Shown: piece after piece, positions 1 through 6,960 of the stretch | Layout of the letters: each line of letters starts with the position of its first letter | How positions within the stretch are numbered: the stretch's first letter is position 1 | NCBI GenBank assembly: GCA_002256705.1 | Contig: NQJI01000040.1 | Coordinates: 1-8,687, forward strand | DNA: 8,687 bases | Direction: 5' to 3' | Source: Methylococcaceae bacterium NSM2-1 | GTDB lineage: Bacteria; Pseudomonadota; Gammaproteobacteria; Methylococcales; Methylomonadaceae | Position numbers and translations under genes: made by a program | Notes under the pieces: model-generated | What the model saw: the letters and a program-made list of their open reading frames with translations, nothing else | Database searches by the model: none | What the model was told of the DNA's origin: nothing

Positions 1-1403
1 TACTGGAGCCCGGTGTTCTGCCGCCCTTTGTTCGCGTCGATCGACTGTTGTCCGTGGGCCTGGATTGGCGCGTTATAACCCGGATTATCAGGATTTCTCC
101 TGCAGATTCGGCCGTTATTTTAACTGTCCCATTGCTACCAGGTGAATCAGTTACCAGTCCGGGAATTCGCGTAAAGTACAAGGCCGTTGAAGTGAATATG
201 ACGGCACAGCAAACCGTTATGCAATGGGAATCCACGCTGGAGAAATCGGAAAAAATCGAATTGACCGCGCCGCGAACGGAGCAATGGATCGAAGTCTGGA
301 AAGCTGATGTCAGTCCTATCTGGCATATAGCGCCATCAGGAATAGCCATGATTCATTTGAATAGCGAAGGGCAGTGGTTGCCCGAATGGCATCCCTGGCC
401 CGGTGAAAAAATAACGCTGCAAATAACCCGGCCCCAAGCGGTGGAAGGGCAAACATTAACCATAGATAGCAGCAGTCTGGGTATTAAACCCGGACAGCGC
501 ACACAGGACGCAGAATTAAAAATCAGCCTGCGCAGCTCCCAGGGTACGCAACATACGCTGACCTTACCTGAAAAAGCAGTGCTGCAATCGGTAGCCATTG
601 ATGGACAGCTACAGCCCATCCGGCAGCAAGGCAGGAAACTGACATTACCGGTCAATCCCGGCAAACAGGAGGTTTTGATAAGCTGGCAGGAAACCAAGGC
701 TATCTCCGCGGCCGTAACTACACCATTAGTCGATTTGGGCCAGGACAGTGTCAATACGAATCTGAGTATCAGTCTGGGCCAGGATCGCTGGGTATTATTC
801 GTTATGGGACCCAGAATGGGGCCTGCAGTGTTATTCTGGGGCGTGTTGATCGTTATTTTTATCCTGTCTTTAGGCCTCGGGAAAATCCCTCTGACACCAT
901 TGAAAAGCCGGCACTGGTTTTTATTGCTGGTGGGCTTAAGCCAGATACCGATGGCATCGGCAGGCATTGTTATTGCCTGGTTAATGCTGTTAGGCTGGCG
1001 AGCGAAGCAATCCGCTAAGGAATTGCGTTATTTTAATGCCCTGCAAATTATTATTGGCGGCTTGACCGTGCTGGCACTGGGCGTGTTATTTGCAGCCGTT
1101 GCCCAGGGTCTACTGAGCTCACCCGATATGCTGATTACCGGCAATCAGTCCTCGGCTTTCTTTTTAAACTGGTATCAGGATAGAAGTTTATCAACCTTGC
1201 CGACCGCAACAGTAATTTCCGTGCCATTAATTGTATATCGACTGTTGATGCTAGCCTGGGCATTATGGCTGGCAGTGTCATTACTCAACTGGCTTAAATG
1301 GGGCTGGAGCTGTTTTTCAAGCAACGGCTTGTGGAATAAAGCGGTGGTTAAAGAAAAAGCGGTAGTAGTTGAAACAGGGAAGAGCAATGCTGCTGATTTG
1401 TAA
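1..1403 (+). CDS. C-terminal part of a large membrane protein of unknown function (5' end outside window)
   Basis: The reading frame is open from base 3 to a TAA at 1401-1403, giving 466 visible residues. The TTG at 48 is not a convincing start because conserved-looking sequence (LEPGVLPPFVRVDRLL) runs straight through it to the window edge, so the gene begins upstream. The first ~250 residues are polar, rich in beta-strand-like segments and Trp/Pro (WLPEWHPWPGE), with no recognised enzyme motif; they look like an extracytoplasmic beta-sandwich region. Four hydrophobic blocks follow, at about 822-881, 912-998, 1038-1112 and 1209-1295, then a Lys-rich tail. I recall similar uncharacterised long proteins in Pseudomonas-like and methanotroph genomes, but assign no function. 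The gene is convergent with ilvA, with a 250-bp gap. No T-tailed terminator is visible after the stop. Coding status is very likely; function is unknown. Confidence 0.85.
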   Translation, partial: LEPGVLPPFVRVDRLLSVGLDWRVITRIIRISPADSAVILTVPLLPGESVTSPGIRVKYKAVEVNMTAQQTVMQWESTLEKSEKIELTAPRTEQWIEVWKADVSPIWHIAPSGIAMIHLNSEGQWLPEWHPWPGEKITLQITRPQAVEGQTLTIDSSSLGIKPGQRTQDAELKISLRSSQGTQHTLTLPEKAVLQSVAIDGQLQPIRQQGRKLTLPVNPGKQEVLISWQETKAISAAVTTPLVDLGQDSVNTNLSISLGQDRWVLFVMGPRMGPAVLFWGVLIVIFILSLGLGKIPLTPLKSRHWFLLLVGLSQIPMASAGIVIAWLMLLGWRAKQSAKELRYFNALQIIIGGLTVLALGVLFAAVAQGLLSSPDMLITGNQSSAFFLNWYQDRSLSTLPTATVISVPLIVYRLLMLAWALWLAVSLLNWLKWGWSCFSSNGLWNKAVVKEKAVVVETGKSNAADL

Positions 1404-1518
1404 CAAAAATCTCATCACACTGCAGTCGAGCATGCTTTTTATGCCTGACATTTCGATGGTCGAATAGGGGATTGGTTATCGGTTTATCCACTGCCAACCC
1501 ATCATCGGAGGCCGGAAT

Positions 1519-1547
1519 GTCGGGCAACGATAAAACTGTTGCCCGAC
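1519..1547. repeat. REP-like perfect inverted repeat (copy A)
   Basis: The 10-base arms GTCGGGCAAC (1519-1528) and GTTGCCCGAC (1538-1547) are perfectly complementary. A further G.U pair (1529/1537) leaves the loop ATAAAAC. No T-run follows on either strand, so it does not look like a classical intrinsic terminator. The core and loop closely match the hairpin at 3965-3999, in the same orientation, which suggests a dispersed intergenic palindrome (REP-like) family. It lies between two convergent genes, where it could still act in 3'-end formation for the upstream membrane-protein transcript or for ilvA. Confidence 0.75.
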
Positions 1548-1630
1548 CTCACCTCAAATCTTAACGAATGGTACGTTGCCTGATGGGTATATGAAAAATG
1601 CGTAAATTCACCCTGCGCAGCCTGTAAATC

Positions 1631-1655
1631 AGGGCAACCACAAGGGATTGCCCCT
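1631..1655. repeat. GGGCAA/TTGCCC hairpin overlapping the ilvA stop codon
   Basis: GGGCAA (1632-1637) pairs with TTGCCC (1648-1653) around a 10-base loop (CCACAAGGGA). An extra A-T pair (1631/1655) forms if C1654 is bulged. The right arm runs into the ilvA stop codon (complement of 1654-1656, TAG), so the ilvA mRNA would fold immediately at its stop. No U-tract follows in the ilvA direction. The loop differs from that of the hairpins at 1519 and 3965, so this may be a separate repeat family or a simple 3' stabilising or attenuating structure. Confidence 0.5.
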
Positions 1656-3177
1656 AATTCATACCGCCGGAAAACAGCCGATAAGCCGGATTTTCTGTTT
1701 CTTCTTTGTAGGTGAAATCCAGTTCATCAAGGCATTGTTGAAAGGCTTGTTGTTCTGCCTTGGTTATTTGCATACCTATCAATACCTTGCCAAATGCTGC
1801 ACCATGATTGCGATAATGAAACAAGCTGATATTCCAGCGTCCGCCAAGATGGGTCAAAAACTTTAATAATGCGTCTGGCCGTTCAGTAAATTGAACACTA
1901 TAGATAATTTCGCTGATTTCACGTGGCGCATGTCCTCCGACCATATAACGGATATGCTCCTTGGCTAATTCATTGGCGGTCATGTCGGTGACCTGAAAGC
2001 CCTGTTGCTGTAATTGCTGGATAACTATCGCACGGTCTGACTCAATGCCACTGCTGGAAATCCCGACAAAGACCCGGGCCATGGCAGCGTCAAAATAGCG
2101 GTAATTGAATTCGGTAATACTGCGCCCGCCCAATAGTTTACAAAACGCTAAAAAACTGCCCGGCACTTCAGGAATGCTGACCGCCAGTAAAATTTCGCGG
2201 TGTTCACCGACTTGCGCCCGCTCGGCTACATAGCGCAAGCGGTCGAAATTGATATTGGCGCCGCTGTCTATGGCAATCAGGACTTGTCCCGTTATTTGCT
2301 CCTGTTCTACATATTTTTTTAAACCGGCAATTGCCAATGCACCGGCAGGTTCGGCTATCGAACGGGTATCATCAAAAATATCTTTGATTGCTGCACAGAT
2401 TTCATCGGTATTAACGGTAATAACTTCATCAACATGGCTTTGTGCCAGTCGAAAAGGTTCTGCACCCACTTGTTTAACGGCAACGCCATCTGCAAATAAA
2501 CCGACTTGTTCAATGATGACCCGGCTGTTGGCTTTCAAGGCGCGGTTGAGACAATCGGCATCATCCGGTTCCACACCAATAATTTTTATGTCAGGGCGCA
2601 CAAATTTTACATAGACCGCAATACCGGCAATCAACCCGCCACCGCCCACAGGTACGAAAATAGCGTTTAAATCGCCGGGGTGCTGTCTGAGGATTTCCAT
2701 GGCTATAGTGCCTTGCCCGGCAATGACATCAGGATCATCAAAGGGATGAATAAACGCCATGCCGTTTTGTGCCGCCAATTCTGTAGCATGGGTATAAGTT
2801 TCGCTGTAGGAATCGCCAAATAGAATAATGTCGGCACCCATTGCCTTAACGGATTTAATCTTGATTTCCGGCGTTGTGGTTGGCATTACAATCAATGCTT
2901 TAATGTCCAGTCTTTTTGCGGCCAAAGCCACGCCTTGAGCATGATTGCCGGCGGAAGCGGCAATTACTCCTCTTGCCCTGGACGGCTCATCCAGCATGGA
3001 CATTTTGTTATAAGCGCCGCGTAATTTAAACGAAAACACAGACTGCAAATCTTCACGTTTTAAAAAAACGCGATTTGCCAGTCGTTCTGACAGAGAGGGG
3101 GCGAAATCCAAAGGGGTTTCTATGGCAACATCGTAAACTTTGGCGCGTAAAATTTTTTCTATGTAGTTTTGGGACAT
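1654..3177 (-). CDS. ilvA: Threonine ammonia-lyase (threonine deaminase), biosynthetic
   Basis: This PLP enzyme converts L-threonine to 2-oxobutanoate and ammonia, the first committed step of isoleucine synthesis, in the cytoplasm. The 507-residue product is close to E. coli IlvA (514). Visible motifs are the PLP-lysine segment SFKLRGAY (Lys51), the substrate loop SAGNHAQG (75-82), the phosphate-binding GGGGL (178-182) and SGAN (305-308). Residues from about 325 on form two tandem ACT-like regulatory domains: LLAVSIPEVPGSF...GGRSITEFNYR, then a second at about 425-500 with NISLFHYRNHG. That two-domain tail marks the biosynthetic, isoleucine-inhibited form rather than the short catabolic TdcB. 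The ATG at 3177 gives an N-terminus that aligns with E. coli. No Shine-Dalgarno is obvious, since the leader before the start is A/T-rich. It is divergent from rpiA across 77 bp, an arrangement I also recall from Pseudomonas. Confidence 0.97.
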   Translation of the reverse strand: MSQNYIEKILRAKVYDVAIETPLDFAPSLSERLANRVFLKREDLQSVFSFKLRGAYNKMSMLDEPSRARGVIAASAGNHAQGVALAAKRLDIKALIVMPTTTPEIKIKSVKAMGADIILFGDSYSETYTHATELAAQNGMAFIHPFDDPDVIAGQGTIAMEILRQHPGDLNAIFVPVGGGGLIAGIAVYVKFVRPDIKIIGVEPDDADCLNRALKANSRVIIEQVGLFADGVAVKQVGAEPFRLAQSHVDEVITVNTDEICAAIKDIFDDTRSIAEPAGALAIAGLKKYVEQEQITGQVLIAIDSGANINFDRLRYVAERAQVGEHREILLAVSIPEVPGSFLAFCKLLGGRSITEFNYRYFDAAMARVFVGISSSGIESDRAIVIQQLQQQGFQVTDMTANELAKEHIRYMVGGHAPREISEIIYSVQFTERPDALLKFLTHLGGRWNISLFHYRNHGAAFGKVLIGMQITKAEQQAFQQCLDELDFTYKEETENPAYRLFSGGMN

Positions 3178-3254
3178 TTTTTAAAAAATCGGCTGAAGAA
3201 TGTCTGGTTCTGCGGTATTATCGCACACCATTTACTTTATTACGGTAGCTCACC
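3178..3254. promoter_or_regulatory. Divergent ilvA/rpiA promoter gap with a two-way -10-like box
   Basis: This 77-bp gap must hold the start signals of both genes unless either is read from elsewhere. At 3216-3221 the plus strand reads TATTAT, a plausible -10 for rpiA. The complementary strand there reads GATAATA, a plausible -10 for ilvA. No good -35 hexamer is visible at standard spacing in either direction. No leader peptide or isoleucine-codon attenuator is present. The promoter call rests only on this box and the gene layout. Confidence 0.3.
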
Positions 3255-3908
3255 ATGACACAAGATGAATTGAAACAAAAAGTTGCTCAAGCCGCTTTAC
3301 ACTATATTAAAGATGTTGCCATTATTGGCGTAGGTACTGGCTCTACGGTGAAACATTTCATCGATTTTTTGGCCGATTTTAGAGCGGATATTGAGGGCGC
3401 TGTTTCCAGTTCTGAAATGAGTACCGCGCAATTAAAAAAAGTCGGCATTCCTGTGCTTGACTTGAACGCAGTCGGTACCCTGGATGTTTATATTGATGGC
3501 GCAGATGAAGTGAGTCCCCACAAACATTTGATTAAAGGCGGCGGCGGCGCATTGACCCGTGAAAAAATCATTGCCGCAGCCAGCAAGCAGTTTGTGTGTA
3601 TTGTGGATGAAACCAAATGCGTTGATGTATTGGGTGCATTTCCTCTGCCAATTGAAGTGATTCCAATGGCGAGAAGTTATGTTGCCAGAGAGCTTGTTAA
3701 ATTGGGCGGTCAGCCGGTATGGCGGGAGAATTTTATTACCGATAACCACAATGTGATTCTTGATGTTCACAATCTGAATATTATGGAACCGATCAAGCTG
3801 GAACAAATTATCAATAATATTACTGGCGTGGTCACCGTCGGCCTCTTCGCCATGCGCCCAGCTGATGTTGTGCTAGTCGGGAAAGGCAATGAGGTCATTA
3901 CGCGGTAA
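3255..3908 (+). CDS. rpiA: Ribose-5-phosphate isomerase A
   Basis: The enzyme interconverts ribose 5-phosphate and ribulose 5-phosphate in the non-oxidative pentose phosphate pathway, in the cytoplasm. The 217-residue product matches the usual RpiA length (E. coli 219). The phosphate-binding loop GTGSTV is at 27-32, DGADE at 81-85 and [11 protein letters not shown] at 94-104. Asp81, Asp84, Lys94 and Glu103 sit at the same numbers as the E. coli active-site residues. A second conserved block ([11 protein letters not shown]) starts at 129. The C-terminus ([12 protein letters not shown]) is typical. The ATG at 3255 is preceded only by a weak Shine-Dalgarno (GGTAG), but the N-terminus aligns with the family. 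It is divergent from ilvA and convergent with gspD. Nothing suggests loss of activity. Confidence 0.97.
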   Translation: MTQDELKQKVAQAALHYIKDVAIIGVGTGSTVKHFIDFLADFRADIEGAVSSSEMSTAQLKKVGIPVLDLNAVGTLDVYIDGADEVSPHKHLIKGGGGALTREKIIAAASKQFVCIVDETKCVDVLGAFPLPIEVIPMARSYVARELVKLGGQPVWRENFITDNHNVILDVHNLNIMEPIKLEQIINNITGVVTVGLFAMRPADVVLVGKGNEVITR

Positions 3909-3920
3909 TCTGTTTCACTG

Positions 3921-3937
3921 AAGAGTGGGCAGTGCCC
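3921..3937. repeat. Partial copy of the REP-like hairpin just after rpiA
   Basis: AAGAGTGGGCA at 3921-3931 is identical to 3964-3974, the left arm of the long hairpin downstream. It is followed at once by GTGCCC, so GGGCA (3927-3931) and TGCCC (3933-3937) could pair only around a single base. The loop and most of the right arm seen in the complete copy are missing. It looks like a deleted or decayed copy of the same element. Confidence 0.45.
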
Positions 3938-3964
3938 TTCTAACCACCTTTAGTTGTCTCATCA

Positions 3965-3999
3965 AGAGTGGGCAAACGATAAAGCCGTTTGCCCACTCT
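3965..3999. repeat. REP-like perfect inverted repeat (copy B)
   Basis: The 14-base arms AGAGTGGGCAAACG (3965-3978) and CGTTTGCCCACTCT (3986-3999) are perfectly complementary around the 7-base loop ATAAAGC. This is a very stable stem with no T-run on either side, so a classical intrinsic terminator is unlikely, although it could still help terminate rpiA or gspD. Compared with copy A at 1519-1547, the GGGCAA(A)CGATAAA core and the TTGCCC arm are shared and the orientation is the same. Both copies lie between convergent genes. Confidence 0.8.
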
Positions 4000-4028
4000 A
4001 CACGACTACGAAGCTGACACATCCATAA

Positions 4029-6350
4029 TTAATGAATTAATTGTTCTTCTTGGCCCATGGTTGTTTCATAGTCAGTTTGCGATACACCCTGATAAATTCC
4101 GGTCAATTTGCGCTTGAATTCATCAGTCACCTGCCTGGAATTCTGCTTGCTTTTTACCACGCGCGGCGTGATCAGGACAACCAGTTCATTTTTAGTTTTA
4201 TCAAATGATGTACTGCCAAACAATGGCCCTATCAACGGCAGTTGATATAACCAAGGAATCCCGTTTTTGTTCTCAGTGTTTTGTTCATCAATTAAGCCGC
4301 CTAACGTTATCGTTTCACCGTCCAGTACAGCAACGGAACTTTCAATCTCTTTTTTATCAATGGTAGGCGTTTGGTCTTGAGTTTGAGTACGGCCTACAGG
4401 TGATATTTGCACTACGCTACTAACAATTTGCTTGATGTTCATAATAACCATACCGTTAGCATTAACCCTGGGCGTAACTTCCAGGGTGACGCCGGTATCT
4501 TTATATTGAATTGTATTGGATTGAGCAAAGGTGCCACCAGCCGTCCCACCGGAGAGAGGAACCGATGAGGAGCCGGTTGATATGGGTACTTGTTGACCGA
4601 CATTTATTTTCGCTTCCTGATTATTTAACACCATTAAAGACGGCGATGAAATGACATCAACGTTACCCTTACTGGATTCCGCATGCAAAACAGCTTTTAC
4701 CTCATTCGAGTTCTGTACCAGGCTAAGTCCACCTGTTCCAAAGGCCTTGGCCCCTGCAATTGCCATATTTCCTATGTCAATTCCAGAAAATCCCCCTTCT
4801 CCGCCTAAATTGCTACCAATTGCAGTGTCTCCTTGTCTTAAAAACCATTCAATGCCATACTGTAATTTATCCGTCAACTTAACCGAGACTACTGTCGCAT
4901 CAATCAATACCTGCAACGGCAGTATATCCAGCTGTTGGATGACTGGAAGAATCGTTTGGTATGAGCGAGGCGTAGCAACAATAACTACCGCATTATTCGC
5001 TTTATCGGCAATTATTCTTACATCGTCGACATTGGCCACCTTAGCCTCTCCATTGGCTTTACCGCTTGCCGATGACTTTTCCACGCGCTGATCAACGGCG
5101 AAGGCCCCGGGATTCTCGGACGTCGCATCACCTGCCGATGAATTTTCATCAGGCTGATTTAAGGCGAAGGATGCCAGATTGCCGGTCGGCATGGTTGGCA
5201 TAGTGCCGGTACTGGTTGGTTCCTTATTAGTCATAGTAGATGCTTTTTTCCCCGGCGCAACCTTTGCAGACTTATCTTTCTTTGCGGCGCCAGTAAAAAT
5301 CTCATTTAACGTATTCGCCAATTCCTCGGCATCCGCATGTTGAACTTTATAGACATTAACACCACCCCCAGAGGCTGTGTTGGCTTTATCCAGCCTGGCT
5401 ACCCAGCTTTCAATATCCTGCAGATATTGTGACTGATGGGTAATGGCCAAAACAGCATTTAATCGCTCTACAGGCATAAACTGGAAAAACTCTGACTCGT
5501 CGGTTTTACCTTTTTGATTAAAAATTCCTTCCAGTTCATCAATCATGGTTTCCGGGTCTACATGGGCCAATGGGAACACGCCAAAAGAGCGGCCCCTTAA
5601 CACATCAATATCGAAAGTGTCTACCATATCAATCACCCTGGCTATTTCATCGGCTGTTCCAGAAGCCACCAGAATATTGCGTGCGCCATCAACATTGAGT
5701 ATGGTTTTTTCATGCACCAGCGGTTTTATAATATCGGCAATATCCTGAACGGAGACATTTCTAACCGGTATGACTCTGGTTTGATACCCTGACCTGCTAC
5801 TGGATATGCCGGAAGTATATAAAGCTTCTGCGGCAGGTTCAATATGATAAATTCTGCCATCCTTAACCAGCGCCGCATTATTCATACGCAGAACCATTTC
5901 CAGAGTAGGCAGCAATTCTTCTTTGGTTAATGGCTCGGTTGTTTGTAACGTGACTTTACCTGCTACTTTCGGGCTTAGTACATAATTTTGCCCGAGGATA
6001 TCGCCCAATATCACTTTTGCCACTTCACCAAGGTCGGCTTCGTCAAAATTCAGGCTGTAGGTACCAGCACCCGTTGGCTTAGTTCTTCCGTGTTGCGGTT
6101 TAGCGCCGGATACAAAACGGTCGGTCCCGGGAAACAGTTCACTCGGAGGCCTCATTGTTTCAGTAATGGGCGGCTTGTTTTGCAGATCTTTAAAAACAAC
6201 ATCCGGCTCCTTATCCAGTTGTTCCTTTGCTGCTGGAGACAACGGTAATTTGGCCACTGTCTTTGGGGCTAATAACTCACAACTGCCAAGCGTTAAACCC
6301 GCAACCAGAAAGCAGGAGGTTGTTGCTATTTTTTTAAAAGTCTTCATCAT
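4029..6350 (-). CDS. gspD: Type II secretion system secretin GspD (lipoprotein form)
   Basis: This is the outer-membrane channel through which folded exoproteins leave the periplasm. I start it at the ATG at 6350 (773 residues; a second ATG follows at 6347). That start gives a Lys-rich, hydrophobic signal peptide ending in LGSC, so Cys24 should be lipidated as in Xanthomonas XpsD. The frame stays open upstream to an ATG at 6443, but that extension is only the gspC tandem repeat read in another frame and would bury the signal peptide. Domains: N0 about 97-172, N1 189-251, N2 254-324, N3 from 332 with a low-complexity insert at about 357-439, and the secretin barrel 480-732, with the gate segment VGQQVPISTGSSS (584-596) and VTLEVTPRV. 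The start overlaps the end of gspC by 17 bp, with a weak GAG Shine-Dalgarno. It is the last gene of the operon. Confidence 0.96.
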   Translation of the reverse strand: MMKTFKKIATTSCFLVAGLTLGSCELLAPKTVAKLPLSPAAKEQLDKEPDVVFKDLQNKPPITETMRPPSELFPGTDRFVSGAKPQHGRTKPTGAGTYSLNFDEADLGEVAKVILGDILGQNYVLSPKVAGKVTLQTTEPLTKEELLPTLEMVLRMNNAALVKDGRIYHIEPAAEALYTSGISSSRSGYQTRVIPVRNVSVQDIADIIKPLVHEKTILNVDGARNILVASGTADEIARVIDMVDTFDIDVLRGRSFGVFPLAHVDPETMIDELEGIFNQKGKTDESEFFQFMPVERLNAVLAITHQSQYLQDIESWVARLDKANTASGGGVNVYKVQHADAEELANTLNEIFTGAAKKDKSAKVAPGKKASTMTNKEPTSTGTMPTMPTGNLASFALNQPDENSSAGDATSENPGAFAVDQRVEKSSASGKANGEAKVANVDDVRIIADKANNAVVIVATPRSYQTILPVIQQLDILPLQVLIDATVVSVKLTDKLQYGIEWFLRQGDTAIGSNLGGEGGFSGIDIGNMAIAGAKAFGTGGLSLVQNSNEVKAVLHAESSKGNVDVISSPSLMVLNNQEAKINVGQQVPISTGSSSVPLSGGTAGGTFAQSNTIQYKDTGVTLEVTPRVNANGMVIMNIKQIVSSVVQISPVGRTQTQDQTPTIDKKEIESSVAVLDGETITLGGLIDEQNTENKNGIPWLYQLPLIGPLFGSTSFDKTKNELVVLITPRVVKSKQNSRQVTDEFKRKLTGIYQGVSQTDYETTMGQEEQLIH
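5066..5180 (-). repeat. Imperfect direct repeat, period 66 bp, inside the gspD N3 insert
   Basis: The stretch at 5066-5114 resembles 5132-5180 at an offset of exactly 66 bp (22 codons). Shared blocks include TGCCGATGA and GGCGAAGG. In protein the two copies read FALNQPDENSSAGDA and FAVDQRVEKSSASGKA, each followed by a short Gly/Glu/Asn-rich stretch. It is an in-frame duplication that lengthens the flexible loop within the N3 domain of the secretin. Confidence 0.6.
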
Positions 6351-6960
6351 TATTGTTCTCAAAATCACCTTCTTCGGGTTGGGGGCTAACTTCGGATTGA
6401 GGGATAACTTCGGGTTGAGGGCTATTGGTTTTATTCGGTACATTTGATTTCTTGGGCAATTCTTTCAATTTTGGTTTTCGGAGCAGTAACTCCTTTTGCT
6501 GATCACCTTGCTTTAGCATGGCTCTATCCTTGTGAATTTCAATCAGCTTCCAGCCATCAAGATCAGCCCCTGCAGTGATCTTTCGGTAATTATCTTTAGG
6601 AACCTTCGATTTAGAACGACTGAACAAGGCGGATAGACCTTTTTTCGTCGAATAGACGCCGTTCAGTTGCCAATCAAAGGTAATAGCTTTGATAGCCTGA
6701 GCTTCCTCTGGGCTGGGTTCATCTACGGGTCTTCTGCCTTTGATAAACAAGGGCCTGGCCACCAGATCCTCATAACTTTCTTCGGACTGCCTGGTCAGCT
6801 CTATGCCGGGCATTTCATCATGTGCTATTTTTGTTTCCGCAGCAGCTGTTGAGGTCAGTGCTTGCTTTTGTGCCCGCACTGCATAGAACCACTCGCCGAT
6901 AATAATCAAAACACACACTATACAGACAGAGGCCAATATAGACACAAACTTATTATTCAT
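6334..6960 (-). CDS. Type II secretion system protein GspC/XpsN-like (no PDZ domain)
   Basis: This is predicted to be the inner-membrane-anchored periplasmic connector between the assembly platform and the secretin. Residues 5-27 form one membrane helix after a short cytoplasmic N-terminus. Residues about 66-162 resemble the GspC homology region (DLVARPLFIKGRRPV, then ITFDWQLNGVYS and GWKLIEIHKDRAMLK). No PDZ or coiled-coil domain follows, as expected for the shorter XpsN-type proteins. The tail is a Lys/Pro-rich linker with PQPEV/PQSEV/PQPEE repeats and an acidic end. The ATG at 6960 overlaps the gspM stop as ATGA, and the 3' end overlaps gspD by 17 bp. Its place between gspM and gspD matches xpsN in Xanthomonas. 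Whether it is named GspC or GspN is a matter of convention; the identity as a T2SS component is firm from position and the homology region. Confidence 0.85.
   Translation of the reverse strand: MNNKFVSILASVCIVCVLIIIGEWFYAVRAQKQALTSTAAAETKIAHDEMPGIELTRQSEESYEDLVARPLFIKGRRPVDEPSPEEAQAIKAITFDWQLNGVYSTKKGLSALFSRSKSKVPKDNYRKITAGADLDGWKLIEIHKDRAMLKQGDQQKELLLRKPKLKELPKKSNVPNKTNSPQPEVIPQSEVSPQPEEGDFENNNDEDF
6372..6425 (-). repeat. Three 18-bp tandem repeats at the 3' end of gspC
   Basis: Three adjoining 18-bp units lie at 6372-6389, 6390-6407 and 6408-6425. On the plus strand they all follow the pattern CTTCGGRTTGRGGGMTAW and differ at only a few positions. In gspC they encode the six-residue repeats SPQPEV, IPQSEV and SPQPEE. 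As 18 is a multiple of three, copy number can change without a frameshift. Confidence 0.85.

Noticed and set aside
353..967. Minus-strand 204-codon open frame opposite the left-hand membrane protein
   Set aside because: Its translation is rich in Cys, Pro and Arg with no recognisable motif, and it runs antisense to a well-supported coding region.
1425..1449. Possible intrinsic terminator after the left-hand membrane protein (GCAT...ATGC with T-run)
   Set aside because: The T-run lies in the loop, not after the stem, and the outer stem contains a mismatch, so it does not meet terminator structure.
4027..4042. Palindrome AATTAAT-GA-ATTAATT at the end of gspD
   Set aside because: It is short, purely A/T, and formed partly by the last gspD codons and stop; most likely chance in an A/T-rich stretch.
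4651..5091. Plus-strand 146-codon open frame opposite gspD, and similar frames opposite ilvA, rpiA and the other gsp genes
   Set aside because: All are antisense to strongly supported genes, have low-complexity composition (Ser/Thr/Cys-rich) and no homology I recognise.
6351..6443. Longer N-terminus for gspD starting at 6443 (804 residues)
   Set aside because: The extra 31 residues are the gspC 18-bp tandem repeat read in another frame (NPKL-type repeats), lie wholly inside gspC, and would place a basic, non-hydrophobic stretch before a good lipoprotein signal peptide.
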